Part shown: positions 41,401-49,298 of the stretch, one piece after another
Layout of the letters: each line of letters opens with the position of its first letter
Numbering within the stretch: the first letter of the stretch is position 1
NCBI GenBank assembly: GCA_944548615.1
Contig: OX155973.1
Span: 7,925,910-7,989,909, forward strand
Reading direction: 5' to 3'
DNA length: 64,000 nt
From: Micropterix aruncella
Lineage: Eukaryota > Arthropoda > Insecta > Lepidoptera > Micropterigidae
The notes under the pieces: generated by a model
Told to the model about the DNA's origin: nothing
The model's database searches: none
What the model saw: only the letters and a program-made list of their open reading frames with translations
Position numbers and translations under genes: made by a program

Positions 41401-41943
41401 ACGAGGGATAAATACATTTGACCCCGCCCCCCTCCCCCCCCCTATTCTGCTCCCCGAAACGATTAAGACCATTTTCAGACTGAAGTATGTCTATGAGTCT
41501 GTGTGTGTGTGTGCGTGTGTCTGTCTGTCTGTCTATCTGTCTATTCGATTGAGCTGAAATTTGGCATGCACGCATCATTCGGTTATGACAAGAGTTGAAA
41601 AGAAGAGTTTTTGGCATATTATATTATCAGTTTTTTGCTACTGATTTTTTGCCTATGACTTTTTCATCGTACTCGTCCATTTAACTGTATATTTTGGCAA
41701 ATTACGAATTAAATTAAATAAGAAATGATGTCAGAATGTTATTTTCCACAGGTGCAGCAAGACGACGACTCAATTAAGGCCACCGCTGACGTGGGCAAAG
41801 GTCCTCTGGCCACCAAATTGGCTTTGCTGCTGGGTCTACTTCCTCGCTCCGCCATCAGCGACACCTGCGCCCTGCTCAGCGCAGTCTCCGCCCTCGGCAA
41901 GGTCGACGGCCCCGCGGCCAAAGCGGCAATGGGAAAGAGATGA
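23431..41943 (+). CDS. C6orf136: C6orf136-like protein (DUF2358 domain), eight exons
   Basis: Exons: 23431-23553, 26392-26691, 27409-27576, 33319-33407, 35504-35623, 35980-36081, 40774-40843, 41752-41943 (stop TGA). All introns are GT-AG and phases match (0,0,0,2,2,2,0), giving 387 residues. The conserved C-terminal part is LPLLFVDYLNYHIYAPDLVY, then FVGHLKFAFVKMTVLKIT, IRWRIQGVSALKVVLLFWKY and WYDGFSTMYVGGDGLVHTHI; this order and the YDGFST...GL..H..D block match animal C6orf136. The function of that family is not established. The N-terminus is basic and rich in Ser/Arg, which would suit an organelle presequence (inference). Introns 1-7 are 2.8, 0.7, 5.7, 2.1, 0.36, 4.7 and 0.9 kb and are filled with TEs, none of which disrupts an exon. 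The exon frames contain no internal stops. Confidence 0.9.
23778..23908 (+). repeat. 15-bp pentapeptide-like repeats, array 3
   Basis: About eight units related to GGATTTGCAGACACC, with one 3-base deletion (a whole codon), read in one frame as AGFAD-TKFVD-TGFSY-TAFAD-type pentapeptides within an open frame 23718-24218. It lies in intron 1 of the C6orf136-like gene. The unit resembles those of arrays 1 and 2 (TTTGCAGAC core). Confidence 0.75.
24215..24528. mobile_element. piggyBac-type MITE (family CCCTTGAGTA)
   Basis: TTAACCCCTTGAGTATG at the left and ACTCCAAGGGTTAA at the right form inverted ends with TTAA on each side. Two tandem ~40-bp units (GAGTATGATA.GACCA.ATC) sit inside the left end. 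Confidence 0.65.
24862..26273. mobile_element. Possible DNA transposon with CCCGTATTCC ends, hosting a nested hAT
   Basis: CCCGTATTCCGTTTCTCAC (24862) and GCGAGAAACGGAATACGGG (26255-26273) are inverted. The same GTATTCCGTTTC word recurs inside near 24945 and 26090. I see no clear target duplication and no transposase. The nested hAT at 25412-26046 interrupts it. Confidence 0.5.
25412..26046. mobile_element. Non-autonomous hAT-type element, 635 bp
   Basis: CAGGGTTGTTGC and GCAACAACCCTG are the ends; flanks ATTAAGAC (25404-25411) and ATTTAGAC (26047-26054) are 7/8 identical, fitting an 8-bp hAT target duplication. Both subterminal regions are packed with ATCAGCATCAGC / CAGCTGAT words, typical of transposase-binding sites. 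No transposase frame. Confidence 0.8.
26720..27284. mobile_element. Non-autonomous hAT-type element, 565 bp
   Basis: Left end CAGGGATTCCCTAAGTGTGC and right end complement CAGAGGTTCCCAAACTTCAT are imperfect inverted repeats; flanks GCCTATAG (26712) and GCCTATAA (27285) are 7/8 identical. It fills intron 2 of the C6orf136-like gene. Fragments of the same family lie at 4016-4135 and 4545-4850. Confidence 0.75.
27285..28120. other. Intronic sequence around exon 3 of the C6orf136-like gene
   Basis: Apart from exon 3 (27409-27576) I see nothing coding. A minus-strand frame at 27795-28076 has no recognisable domain. Confidence 0.4.
29048..30804 (-). CDS. Penelope-like polyprotein, 5'-truncated: RT and GIY-YIG endonuclease
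   Basis: The frame is open from the junction at 30804 to the stop at 29048 (about 585 residues) without breaks. RT signatures: GLRADKGNATVILD at the start, LPKIHK, LRPIVSQIDSPTY, VSFDVESLFTNLP, GVAMGCPVSPIVSDLYMEY, and catalytic LRYVDDTF. After RT comes GVYKVECSCGLAYVGQTKRP, the GIY-YIG nuclease core, with R and E downstream (TRLTEH). The protein would nick a target and reverse-transcribe its RNA. The N-terminal part of a full-length element is missing. Upstream of 30804 the frame continues for 37 codons into the inverted arm, which is an artefact of the fusion. RT and nuclease motifs look intact. Confidence 0.88.
30805..31558 (+). pseudogene. Inverted partial Penelope copy: linker and GIY-YIG domain only
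   Basis: This plus-strand frame matches the C-terminal 240 residues of the minus-strand copy except for one residue (YHE for YHL). It begins inside the FPKEMEHVNDV linker, so it has no RT and no natural start codon context. It includes GVYKVECSCGLAYVGQTKRP and ends at the same stop position. Confidence 0.9.
31691..32322. other. Intron 3 sequence, possibly right part of the piggyBac-type host element
   Basis: No coding sequence. GCGCGCGCCGCCGCC near 32037 is a GC island in AT-rich surroundings. Confidence 0.4.
32540..32700 (+). mobile_element. LINE C-terminal fragment (NRLRVGVTRG type)
   Basis: The plus strand reads FTTWRSLNRLRVGVTRGRAS LVRWGYTKN (split here), a motif found near the C-terminus of Jockey/RTE-like LINEs before the Cys-rich end. 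A 30-bp piece of the same sequence lies inverted at 62163-62196. Confidence 0.65.
32703..33045 (+). mobile_element. R1/LOA-like LINE 3' end, copy 1
   Basis: It reads TGHCGLNKHMYNLKLRDT, then C..C.....ETPLHIMCEC, and continues into a 3' UTR. The same coding and 3' UTR sequence (GGTCGCAGTGTTACAAGGCT ...) is at 61801-62155. A frame break follows the QPRR residues. Confidence 0.8.
33046..33990. other. Introns 3-4 around exon 4; no other feature
   Basis: Contains exon 4 (33319-33407) of the C6orf136-like gene. The remainder shows no coding or repeat signature I can name. Confidence 0.4.
33999..34690 (-). repeat. Repeat family A core, reverse orientation
   Basis: The reverse complement of this block matches 15495-16174 and 55570-56160. 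The plus strand carries the frame 34137-34520 that corresponds to the antisense frames of the other copies. TCATTGTT flanks it at about 33991 and 34669, a possible 8-bp target duplication. It lies in intron 4. Confidence 0.8.
34831..34945. mobile_element. Short hAT-like MITE with G/C homopolymers
   Basis: Left end CAGTGGTTTTCAACC is the common hAT/Charlie-type terminus; the right end GGTTGAAAAAGACTTCC is its decayed complement. Inside are a run of about 16 C and a run of 7 G (34855-34878). Confidence 0.5.
35022..35068 (-). repeat. LINE 3'-tail fragment, same family as 58062-58752
   Basis: AATAAAACTCTTTATT and AAGGCGAGCTTATTGCC match the tail region at 58066-58125. Confidence 0.6.
35785..35935. 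repeat. Palindromic GGTGGTTG/CAACCACC region
   Basis: AGCCACAACCACCGGTGGTTGTTG is near-palindromic, followed by a second CCACCAGCCACCACTCGC block. It resembles a MITE end, but no partner end or target duplication is clear. It lies 45 bp before exon 6. Confidence 0.4.
36387..37498 (+). mobile_element. Non-autonomous Helitron
   Basis: Begins TCTATACTAATATTATAAAG after an A, followed by the familiar CTACTGAACCGATTTTGAAA and CATAGGCTATA words, and ends ACGGGTCAGCTAG before a T. The TC start, CTAG end and A/T insertion site are Helitron hallmarks. A poly(A)-flanked LINE fragment (36764-37140) is nested inside. It lies in intron 6 of the C6orf136-like gene. Confidence 0.85.
36764..37140 (-). mobile_element. 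LINE C-terminal and 3' UTR fragment nested in the Helitron
   Basis: The minus strand at 37050-37130 reads LPERLKAIKNIDIFKRSIRV, a LINE C-terminus related to 8155-8330. A run of about 20 A lies at its left border. Confidence 0.65.
37582..37651. repeat. Short hairpin, 28-30 bp arms
   Basis: AAGGACCTAAGCCCTTGAGG at the left pairs with CCTCAAGGACGTAGGTCCTT at the right, with a ~12-base loop. It could be a foldback remnant or a transcribed hairpin. Confidence 0.75.
38396..39326 (-). mobile_element. Tc1/mariner-superfamily foldback with TA target
   Basis: Long inverted arms (38396-~38700 and ~39030-39326) begin CAGGGTGCGGCAGTGAGGAC and are flanked by TA. Both arms encode the transposase C-terminus (NKPRTL.ELKD.IRVEVAQ ... 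CIND FGHHMP, split here), right arm sense at 39023-39211, left arm antisense. Between them, the minus strand reads WFQQDGATVHTARASMD and PPRSPDLSICVFFLMG. QQDG holds the second catalytic Asp, but the third (usually PCDFFLWG) is changed to Val, so the transposase is dead. Frameshifts also break it. Confidence 0.85.
39430..40390 (-). repeat. Repeat family A, extended copy with terminal inverted repeats
   Basis: It starts ACAAGCTTTTATTTACC and ends TTTTAATAAAAGCTTGT: inverted ends of ~14 bp. In between lie the ~120-bp subrepeats (CACCCTGGGTTGGCTTCC), then the 0.6-kb core. The same order occurs, reversed, at 55330-56930. It lies in intron 6. Confidence 0.8.
41398..41610 (+). repeat. Dispersed repeat family D, with (GT)n/(CTGT)n
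   Basis: GATTAAGACCATTTTCAGAC, a GTGTGT/CTGTCTGT microsatellite, then GAGCTGAAATTTGGCATGCA and GACAAGAGTTGAAAAG. Other copies: 43690-43860 and 47955-48080 (minus), 58925-59160 (plus). It lies in intron 7, 140 bp before the last exon. Confidence 0.75.
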
Positions 41944-42010
41944 AACCACCACCTTCAACATTAGCTCCTTAAGTCGAAGGAAAGTCGGCGCGCTCGATTG
42001 ATTTTCCCCA

Positions 42011-42016
42011 AATAAA
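42011..42016 (+). terminator. Poly(A) signal of the C6orf136-like gene
   Basis: AATAAA 68 bp after the stop codon; a second AATAAA lies at 42082. Either could define the 3' end. Confidence 0.6.
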
Positions 42017-42143
42017 CTTAATTTATTTTGACATTCTAAAGATGCTAAACGTGTTATGTAGTTTTGTAACTATAGTTAATGAATAAAATGCTGTGAACTT
42101 TCAACTTTTCGTTTCCAATCATTGATATAACTGCAGTATTAAT

Positions 42144-42387
42144 ATCGATATATAAGGGCCTAGATAGGCCTTTCGCGTGTGAAAATGACCAATACCATTA
42201 CGGATCGCCGCCAGTAGTAGTTCCGCCAGTACTTTCCGGTGTGACCGATCCCACCGAGTATATTGGCGTAGTATTCTCTCGCTTACTGTTCAATGTATTG
42301 CTCTCTCTCTGTCGCATGTTTTTACGCGCAGCGGTTATGACCCAACTCATTTGTACCCGAGGGCACATCTAGACCTTATATATCGAT
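42144..42387. mobile_element. MITE with ATCGATATATAAGG inverted ends, 244 bp
   Basis: ATCGATATATAAGGGCCTAG at the left and CTAGACCTTATATATCGAT at the right are inverted. No coding content; target duplication unclear. Confidence 0.65.
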
Positions 42388-42639
42388 GAAAACAGTAGGC
42401 CAGATAGTGCCTAAAGTAAGGGAAGTTACAGCGTACCCATTTGCCATACTAATTTCAGTATGCAAATAGGTACATTCCAAAGGGCTCTATTGCATCGATA
42501 TTTTAATATTATCATTGATTATATATGGTACTAGTGAAATGTTACCTGGCAGTGCTTCGGTATCCGTTTTCTTCCACCTCCCACCCTTCCCCCCCCCCCC
42601 CCAAGTAGCCTATGTTAATCGCCATTCCTTCTACTTTCG

Positions 42640-43640
42640 AATTTATCAAATTTTCATGGCGATTTGTTGAACGGTATAGAAGTTGACCTGCTGCAGCTCC
42701 ATCTAGTGGTGTTACAACAACGTGGATAGTGCAAAAATATTATCTGTGCTCTATCAATTTTCACGACGATTGTTTGACCGGTATAGAAGTTGGCTGCAAC
42801 GCTATCTGGTGGCAAGTTACAATAAAGTTAATAGCTCGAAAATATTATGCCGCTTAAATGTCTATGTATAGAAGTCGATGTGCTGGTGGCGAGTTATAAT
42901 AAAGATAGCAGCGCAAATATATTATCCGTGCTTCAAATGTCTACCAAGTTTCAAGGCGATTAGTTAAACGGTATAGAAGTTGGCTGCAGCGCCATCTGGT
43001 GGCGAGTTGCAATAAAGATAACAGCGCAAAAATATTATCCGTGTTTTTTTTATTTTTTCCCACAAGGCATATACATGCCTTTTTGTGGAACCCGCCTTGT
43101 TGCCCTTTGGCACCATCTTCCAGGCGGGCATTTGTAGCATCATGCAGTCAAACACTCAGGCGGTCACCCATCCCAGTATTGACCGCGCCTGCCGCTGCTT
43201 ACCTTCGTTAACAACGAGGAGAACCGGTGTCAACGAATCTACGGAGCTTCAAATGTCTACTGAGTTTCACAGCGATTAGTTAAACGGTATAGAAGTTGGC
43301 TGCAGCGCCATCTGGTGGCGAGTTACAATACAGTTAATTGCGTGAAAATATTTAGCGGGCTCGAATGTATGTATACCAATTTTCATGGCGATCGGTTGGG
43401 CGGTATAAAGTTGACGTGTTGCAGCGCCGTCTAGTGGCTAAATACAATAAAGTGAATAGCGCAAAAACGTTATCCGTGCTGAAATACCTATATGTATGTA
43501 TATTAATTTTCATGGCGATCAGTTGGGCGGTATAGAAGTTGATGTGCTGCAGCGCCATCTAATGGTAAGTTATGGCAAAGTGAATAGCACGAAAATATTA
43601 AGCGGGTTCAAAAGTATATATACCAAATTTCATGCATCTT
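42640..43640 (+). repeat. Minisatellite, ~120-bp degenerate monomers
   Basis: About seven to eight monomers with the words TTTCATGGCGAT..GTT, GGTATAGAAGTTG, CTGCAGCGCCATCTGGTGG, AGTTACAATAAAG and AAAATATTATCCGTG in constant order; spacing is 115-126 bp. One monomer is split by a 5S-derived SINE. It sits between inverted copies of family D. Confidence 0.85.
43041..43250 (-). mobile_element. 5S-rRNA-derived SINE (SINE3 type)
   Basis: On the minus strand the first ~100 bases follow the 5S rRNA gene: CCGGTTCTCCTCG, AAGGTAAGCAGCGGCAGGCG (box A region), GGTCAATACTGGGATGGGTG and ACCGCCTGAG (box C region). A ~100-base unrelated body follows and ends in an A-rich tail (complement of TTTTTTTTATTTTTTCCC). 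A 5S head with body and A tail defines SINE3-type elements; RNA polymerase III transcription from the internal boxes is inferred. It is inserted in a minisatellite monomer after ATTATCCGTG. Confidence 0.8.
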
Positions 43641-43689
43641 GGGCTGAGCGAATGTGGAGCGAATATCTGTTCTTCTCCTGGTGGGCCGA

Positions 43690-43860
43690 TTTCAACCACA
43701 ACATTTTTAACTTGCCATGACCAAATGATGCCTGCATGCCAAATTTCAGCTCGATCGGATAAAGCGTTTGTGTGCTATCGTGGAGTATGATACACAGAGT
43801 CACAGACAGACTTCAGTCTAGAAGTGGTCTTAATCGTCTGGGGGGGAGGGGGGTTAAAAT
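43690..43860 (-). repeat. Dispersed repeat family D, reverse copy
   Basis: The complement of 41420-41610: TGCCAAATTTCAGCTCGATC and TCTAGAAGTGGTCTTAATCG. Confidence 0.75.
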
Positions 43861-44599
43861 GTATATGGGTATCGCCGTATAAATTTGTACTTTTTTTGTC
43901 GTGTGTGTGTCGCCTAACTACTTTCAGTTTTTCTATAAAAAGTTATGGTCTAATGCATAATCCAATTTAATTATAGTAAAGTGTATTAGAAAATGTATCA
44001 AAATACAAGAAATTACTGCAAAGAAGCATGAAGTGATATGATTTATTAATTTTAACAACAAACACAATTTTTCAAGTGCCTATTAAAATTTACATCGCCA
44101 ATCCATTTTTGCCCCTTTTATGACAAATTGCGATCAAAGTAGTCATATATTTAAAATGTTGAATATTTTCGCATTTACTTAAATTGTGTATCTTTTGTTT
44201 TCTTTACTAGTAAAAAGAATATATATATTATTTACTGAAAATATATGTTGCAAATGGTTTGTCGCCATATTTGTTTCCCGAATGTTACTTTTGGTGTGTT
44301 ACCAATTTGATCGAAAACTGATAAAAGACTGGCATTCCTAAGTATTTTTTTGCGTATGGCAACTCTTTGTTGCAGTATGGACAACGTAATAAACTACTCT
44401 GCCATCTTTTCTTTTGCTCTGAGTCGGTCGACGTCTTGGTCGGGAATTTGTCCTGAGAATTTTGAGTGGGATTTAGCTTGGAATTATCAAGGTAAATATT
44501 CGAATATGTTATCTGTTGTATATTTTGTACTTAGATCTATTAATGCTTATTACGATAATGTGTTTATATCGTTACTAACATTATTCGTTTACAAATAAA

Positions 44600-45180
44600 A
44601 CGATTTAAAGTTTATGTCGCGCGTGTTTTTCATTCACGATCGTTACCGTATGTTACCATTTGTTGCTGATGTGTTACGTAACATTCGTGAAATTAGGATG
44701 TATTTATATTGGTTTAATTGAAATAAATAATAATAATATTAACTTTATTTTATTGAATTGAAATTTAAATTACAATTTGTTTTATACTCCGAATCTGACT
44801 AACTAGGCCATAGCCCGTACCAAGAAAGATTCGATGGATGGCGGTTGTTTGGTAATTGTTAATGGTTAATAGCTAATAGCGCGCACATATGTAATATAGT
44901 TTTATTAAATAATCAGAATGGTCATATACATACATATAACTCATGGAAAGAAAACTCCGCCGCAATTCAAAGAAAACTCGACAACTATGTGTCACATGGG
45001 ATGGACATACCTAATGCATTAGTTGCTTTAATACGCTGCAATGAAATGTATCATCATCAGTGATGATACATTTCATTTCTGAAGACGAAATTGGTAAAAA
45101 TAAATTACCAGCTGAATTAAAGCAAATCTCTGTATCACTGACCATGGAAGTACATCAAGTGATACAGAGATAGAAAACGT
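44600..45180. other. Interior of the TIR element with two short hairpins
   Basis: ATGAAATGTATCATCA and its complement (45041-45076, 4-base loop), then CTCTGTATCAC ... GTGATACAGAG (45126-45171). No intact frame is present. Confidence 0.6.
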
Positions 45181-46060
45181 TATCGGATATAGGTGTTTGA
45201 GTTGTTTTTGTACCAGGCCTGAAAAATCTCATCTTTTGCCCATGCCAAACACTGTTAAATCTGGTTCTACAGTAAAGAAAGATCAACAGGGCCTACAGCA
45301 AACAAAAACCAACAAGGACTACACGGAAAATACACCCAATCACCAAGTCGAGGCTGATGCTTTATAAAGAAACGTAAAAAGGAATAAATCAAATTTAAAA
45401 AAAGTGCAAATGAAAAAAAAAACATAAAAAATGGAGAAAAACAGATTACGTATCAGAAAGTTCGGACAGTGACGAAGTACTAATAGACTACATTGACACA
45501 GATAATGATATCGATGGCTTCTTATCTGATAGCTCTGAAAATTCAGTTCTTAGTACGTATTCAAAAGATCTGCAACCTTTTATCTTGGATGAAAATACAG
45601 GAATTTTATTGAAACACAAACCAATCAATTTGGGAACCGAAGCATTAAATAGGTAGAGATTATATACAGCACCAAGAAAATATAACTCCAAATATTCCAG
45701 GTTCATCTGGTATAAACATTTTAGAAGACCAGCATATTGCTGAAGGTAAATACGTATTGGTTAGGTTTTAAACTAACAGGATTTCGAAATGTTACGTCGG
45801 GCAAATCCTTGCAATTAACAGAATCAATGTAAAGGTTCATGCGTAAGAAATCTAATGGTTTATTCTACTGGCCACAAGCAGAAGACATATTAGACATGTG
45901 TATTTACGATATTGCCAAAGTTTTGAACATCCTATTTGCAATCGTCGTGGAGTGCTACAATTCGAGGATGATTTTAATAAATTTAAGATTTACTAAAACT
46001 ATAATAAAAATAAATAAAATGTTGCCCATTGACTTTCATGTTATGGTCGGGATGACCTAG
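45180..46060 (+). pseudogene. Relic of a transposase C-terminal domain
   Basis: Plus-strand pieces in shifting frames: an acidic stretch (SDSDEV... near 45460-45490), GKYVLVRF near 45745, YVGQILAINRINVKV near 45795, and RKKSNGLFYWPQAEDIL at 45842. This VLV.F...YVG.I..I....V.F......F.WP..DI pattern is the C-terminal module of many insect pogo/jerky-type DDE transposases (recalled, not searched). Stops and frameshifts break it throughout. Confidence 0.5.
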
Positions 46061-46364
46061 TTAGGCAGATTCTGCATTGTAAACCAACCGAAATGTATAT
46101 TTTTTGAATAAATAAATAAAATTATTATTATTATTATTATGCTATAAACAGACCTTTATGAAACTCACGTTTGTTACGTGTAATCTTGAATGTTACTGAT
46201 GGCCAACATGTGTTACTGATTCACGAATGTTTAATACAAATTTTTACGGCGATACCCATATATCAATCTTCATCTCGAGAAAAAAATACTTTCCTTCTGC
46301 CGGAAAATAACATAAGAGTAGTTAGAAATAGGGCTACCTGGTTATAAATAATTATGTCAAAAAT

Positions 46365-46611
46365 TTAACCCCTCAAATGTGAGGCGTCCCTTAAGGGATG
46401 CCTTGGCAAAATGTATACAAAATGTATATAAATTTATATAAATGTAAATATAAATGTAAATGTAACGCTTTATAGTAATACGCTCTATAGTAATGCTATA
46501 GCTCTATAGTAAACCCCGCTCTATGTAAATGTAAATGTAAATGTAAATATAAATTTATATACATTTTGCCGTAGGCAACCCGAGCTAATCGCCATTCATT
46601 TGAGGGGTTAA
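46365..46611. mobile_element. piggyBac-type MITE (family CCCCTCAAATG), 247 bp
   Basis: TTAACCCCTCAAATG and CATTTGAGGGGTTAA are perfect 15-bp inverted ends including TTAA. The interior has (TGTAAA)n-like tandem words. Confidence 0.85.
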
Positions 46612-46899
46612 TAACAAGTAAAATTATAAAAATTAAGAATAAGTAAAATAATCGAAAACATAATAGTTATTAAATAATCATTAAACATATAATAAATGTG
46701 GCATTAGTATCTTATTTTCACAAGTTGACACTGATCGTTATTTTCTCAATTCAAATCTAACATTAAAATCTTCCTTTTGGCAGCACTCTGTGTTGCCGAC
46801 AATTTAAAAACATGACAACAGCGCCCCTACAGTTACCAACCAATACTAAAATTGTTTCGCTTTCCAGGGTCTCATCTTTTCTATTCGTTCATTCGTTCA

Positions 46900-47170
46900 C
46901 TCACCTGTGCCAGTCATTCAAAAACAGTCGTACGCGTCTGTAGCGCTCGCTGCCGCAATTCGGCATTTTTTAATGAAATGTCGCGTGCCGCGAACGGTAA
47001 ACAATAAAAGTAAACGCCCAAATGTGCAAGCGTTTCAAAAATGCGATTAATTCGCGAGTGCTATGCTGTTTCGTGTGTTTTTCGGTGAAGTGTCATATTT
47101 TGATTGGGTGCGAGAAGTGAATGCCCTTTGCCTTTGAGTTCGGGACACAGGCTAGACGTTCAATAAACGC
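46900..47170 (+). other. Candidate 5' UTR exon of the MVB12 gene
   Basis: A GC-richer island follows long AT-rich DNA and ends at a strong donor, ACGC|GTAAGT (47171). It contains no long frame. The next coding exon on this strand begins at 50358. The link between the two is inference; RNA-seq would be needed to show it. Confidence 0.35.
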
Positions 47171-48973
47171 GTAAGTTTTTTTTCTGTATTTCTGAAAAGA
47201 AATTAAATGGCGAGCAGCCGCTCCCGTCCTATTTAGTTAATTAAACAAAGCAAGAAATGACACGGTTTTGTGATGTTAATTGGTGGGATAAATGAATCAA
47301 TTGGAAGGGATCGTCTCATGAGTCCAGACAGACGTCATCGTTGCTTAGCAACCATTTTGCAAACGAAAACATTGTAGATAAAATACGCGTGTGGACATTG
47401 TGATATAAATAGTATAAGTTCAAAGTTTATTTATTATTCAAAGTAAAAAATCCTGCAAGGGTATATATACAACTCACATATGTAACATACCTACATTATT
47501 TATAATTCTTATCTTAATTATATGTACGTACGTATATCTTGCACAGAAAAAATAAATTTAAAAGTCAATAAACTACAAAATCAACCATTACATTGTCTAA
47601 ATATTAAAAAAGATAATTAGGACATATCCAAAATAAATATACCAAATCCACAAGCTATAAAAAATAATCGGGGATTTTATTAGGTATTACTAACTCACCT
47701 ATTTTTCAAAAATAAAAACTATTAAATTCGATCATTTTAAAGCTACATCTGATAGAAAATGTCGTCGGTTTTTTTAATTTTATATATACACTAGTAGCGA
47801 GCGCTGGAATCTTTCCACCTATTAGAAAGAGCTAGTGCAGGAATAAATTAATTCTAAGAACTAATTACCCCCACTCTTTTTCTACCTGAATAGGGTTGAA
47901 AAAGAGTGGGGGTATTGGGGGGGTTGGAATATTTTTTTCTACCTGTATAGGGTCTTACTCAAATATTGAAGTATGACTAGCTCGTCCTCTGGAGGACTGT
48001 CTTCATCCAAAATCTTTAACTCTTGCCATGGCCAATTGATGCTTGCATGCCAAACATCAGGTGAATCGGATGAAGCGTTATTTAAGAAAATACTACATCA
48101 TATTAGAAAAAAATATTTTAATACCAAGGAAAATACTAGAAATATATTACGAAACTGGTGGCGGAGGGCCACCAGACAATAGACAACCCCCCGGGTTGTC
48201 TACTTGCCAGGTGTCGGGGTGGCCCAACCGATTTTTTTGACATTCGGACAGGATTCCGTGAATAAGTCGCATAAACGGTGCGGATCTTTAGTTCGCGAAG
48301 TAGTGATTTGCAAGATTCTCCCCCATATTTAAGAAAATACTATATCCTATTGGATAAATACCAATTTAATCCACGAAAAATACTACAAATATAGTACGAA
48401 AATACTACTGGGGGTGGAATTGCCGCTTTGGGGTGGGGGTTGGGGTTAGCGCGGGGGGTGGTCGAGGGGGAGGGGGGCATGGGAAGACTATCTACTTTCC
48501 GGGAAAGTCTTGGGGTGACCCAACCGATTTTTAACTTGTTGTAAACTGTTATAAAATGTTATGCTTCTATATTGCGTTGTCCTTTAAAATTGGGACGTTG
48601 TTGGTATAGATTTATGTGTATAAGCGTATTTTTTAAAAGCGTACCAATTTTAGGAAGCAATTTTCTACTATTTGTTCCGCTGACTAACATTTTTAGAAAG
48701 TCAGTGGATGTAACGAATTCCCCGTGACAAATATATTTTTAATATAGGTATTTGCATGCGGGGCTTTAGCAATGAAATTATACTATAGTTTATAAAGGGA
48801 TTCATTAACCCTTTGCACTCGAGGCCTTTTTCGCATTTAAGAAAATACTACATCATATTGGAAGAAAACCATTTTAATACCACGAGAAATAGTAGACATA
48901 TAATACGAAAATACTACTAAAAAATATAGGGCATTTTATGGGGCATTTACACTCTCGCGAGAGGCGCGAGGCG
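47171..48973. other. Presumed intron, AT-rich, with repeat fragments
   Basis: A family D copy lies at 47955-48080 (minus). Family E 3' parts (CTTGGGGTGACCCAACCGAT) lie at 48200-48235 and 48490-48530. The block AAGAAAATACTACATCATAT plus GAAATA.TA..A.ATA.TACG occurs at 48080, 48330 and 48838, a third dispersed unit. G-rich run near 48420-48480. Confidence 0.5.
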
Positions 48974-49098
48974 AGACGCGAAACCATATAAGTAAACAAA
49001 CGGAACAGAGGCAAAGCTTCTAGCAAAGTAGGTAAACATTTTGTACGCCGTTAGAAGCTTTGCCTCTGTTCCGTTTGTTTACAATATGGTCCCGCGTC
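48974..49098. repeat. Palindrome abutting the assembly gap
   Basis: Arms 48974-49022 and 49052-49098 are inverted over about 48 bp (GTAAACAAACGGAACAGAGG and complement), with GACGCG at the outer ends. The right arm ends exactly where the Ns begin. Confidence 0.85.
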
Positions 49099-49298
49099 NN
49101 NNNNNNNNNNNNNNNNNNNNNNNNNNNNNNNNNNNNNNNNNNNNNNNNNNNNNNNNNNNNNNNNNNNNNNNNNNNNNNNNNNNNNNNNNNNNNNNNNNNN
49201 NNNNNNNNNNNNNNNNNNNNNNNNNNNNNNNNNNNNNNNNNNNNNNNNNNNNNNNNNNNNNNNNNNNNNNNNNNNNNNNNNNNNNNNNNNNNNNNNNN
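49099..49298. other. Assembly gap, 200 N
   Basis: A run of exactly 200 undetermined bases, which suggests a fixed-size placeholder rather than a measured gap. Confidence 0.98.

Larger units (their letters stand above)
43862..46262. mobile_element. 2.4-kb TIR DNA transposon, decayed
   Basis: TATATGGGTATCGCCGTA at the left and TACGGCGATACCCATATAT at the right are inverted repeats extending about 28 bp (through AAATTTGTA). Subterminal GTTAC/ATTCGTGA words recur near both ends (44650-44700, 46160-46230). A decayed protein relic lies at 45180-46060. TA-type target is possible because the ends read TATA on both sides. Confidence 0.65.

Noticed and set aside
41396..41617. 73-codon minus-strand frame with repeated Arg-Gln-Thr-Asp
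   Set aside because: Produced by the CTGT/GTGT microsatellite in family D.
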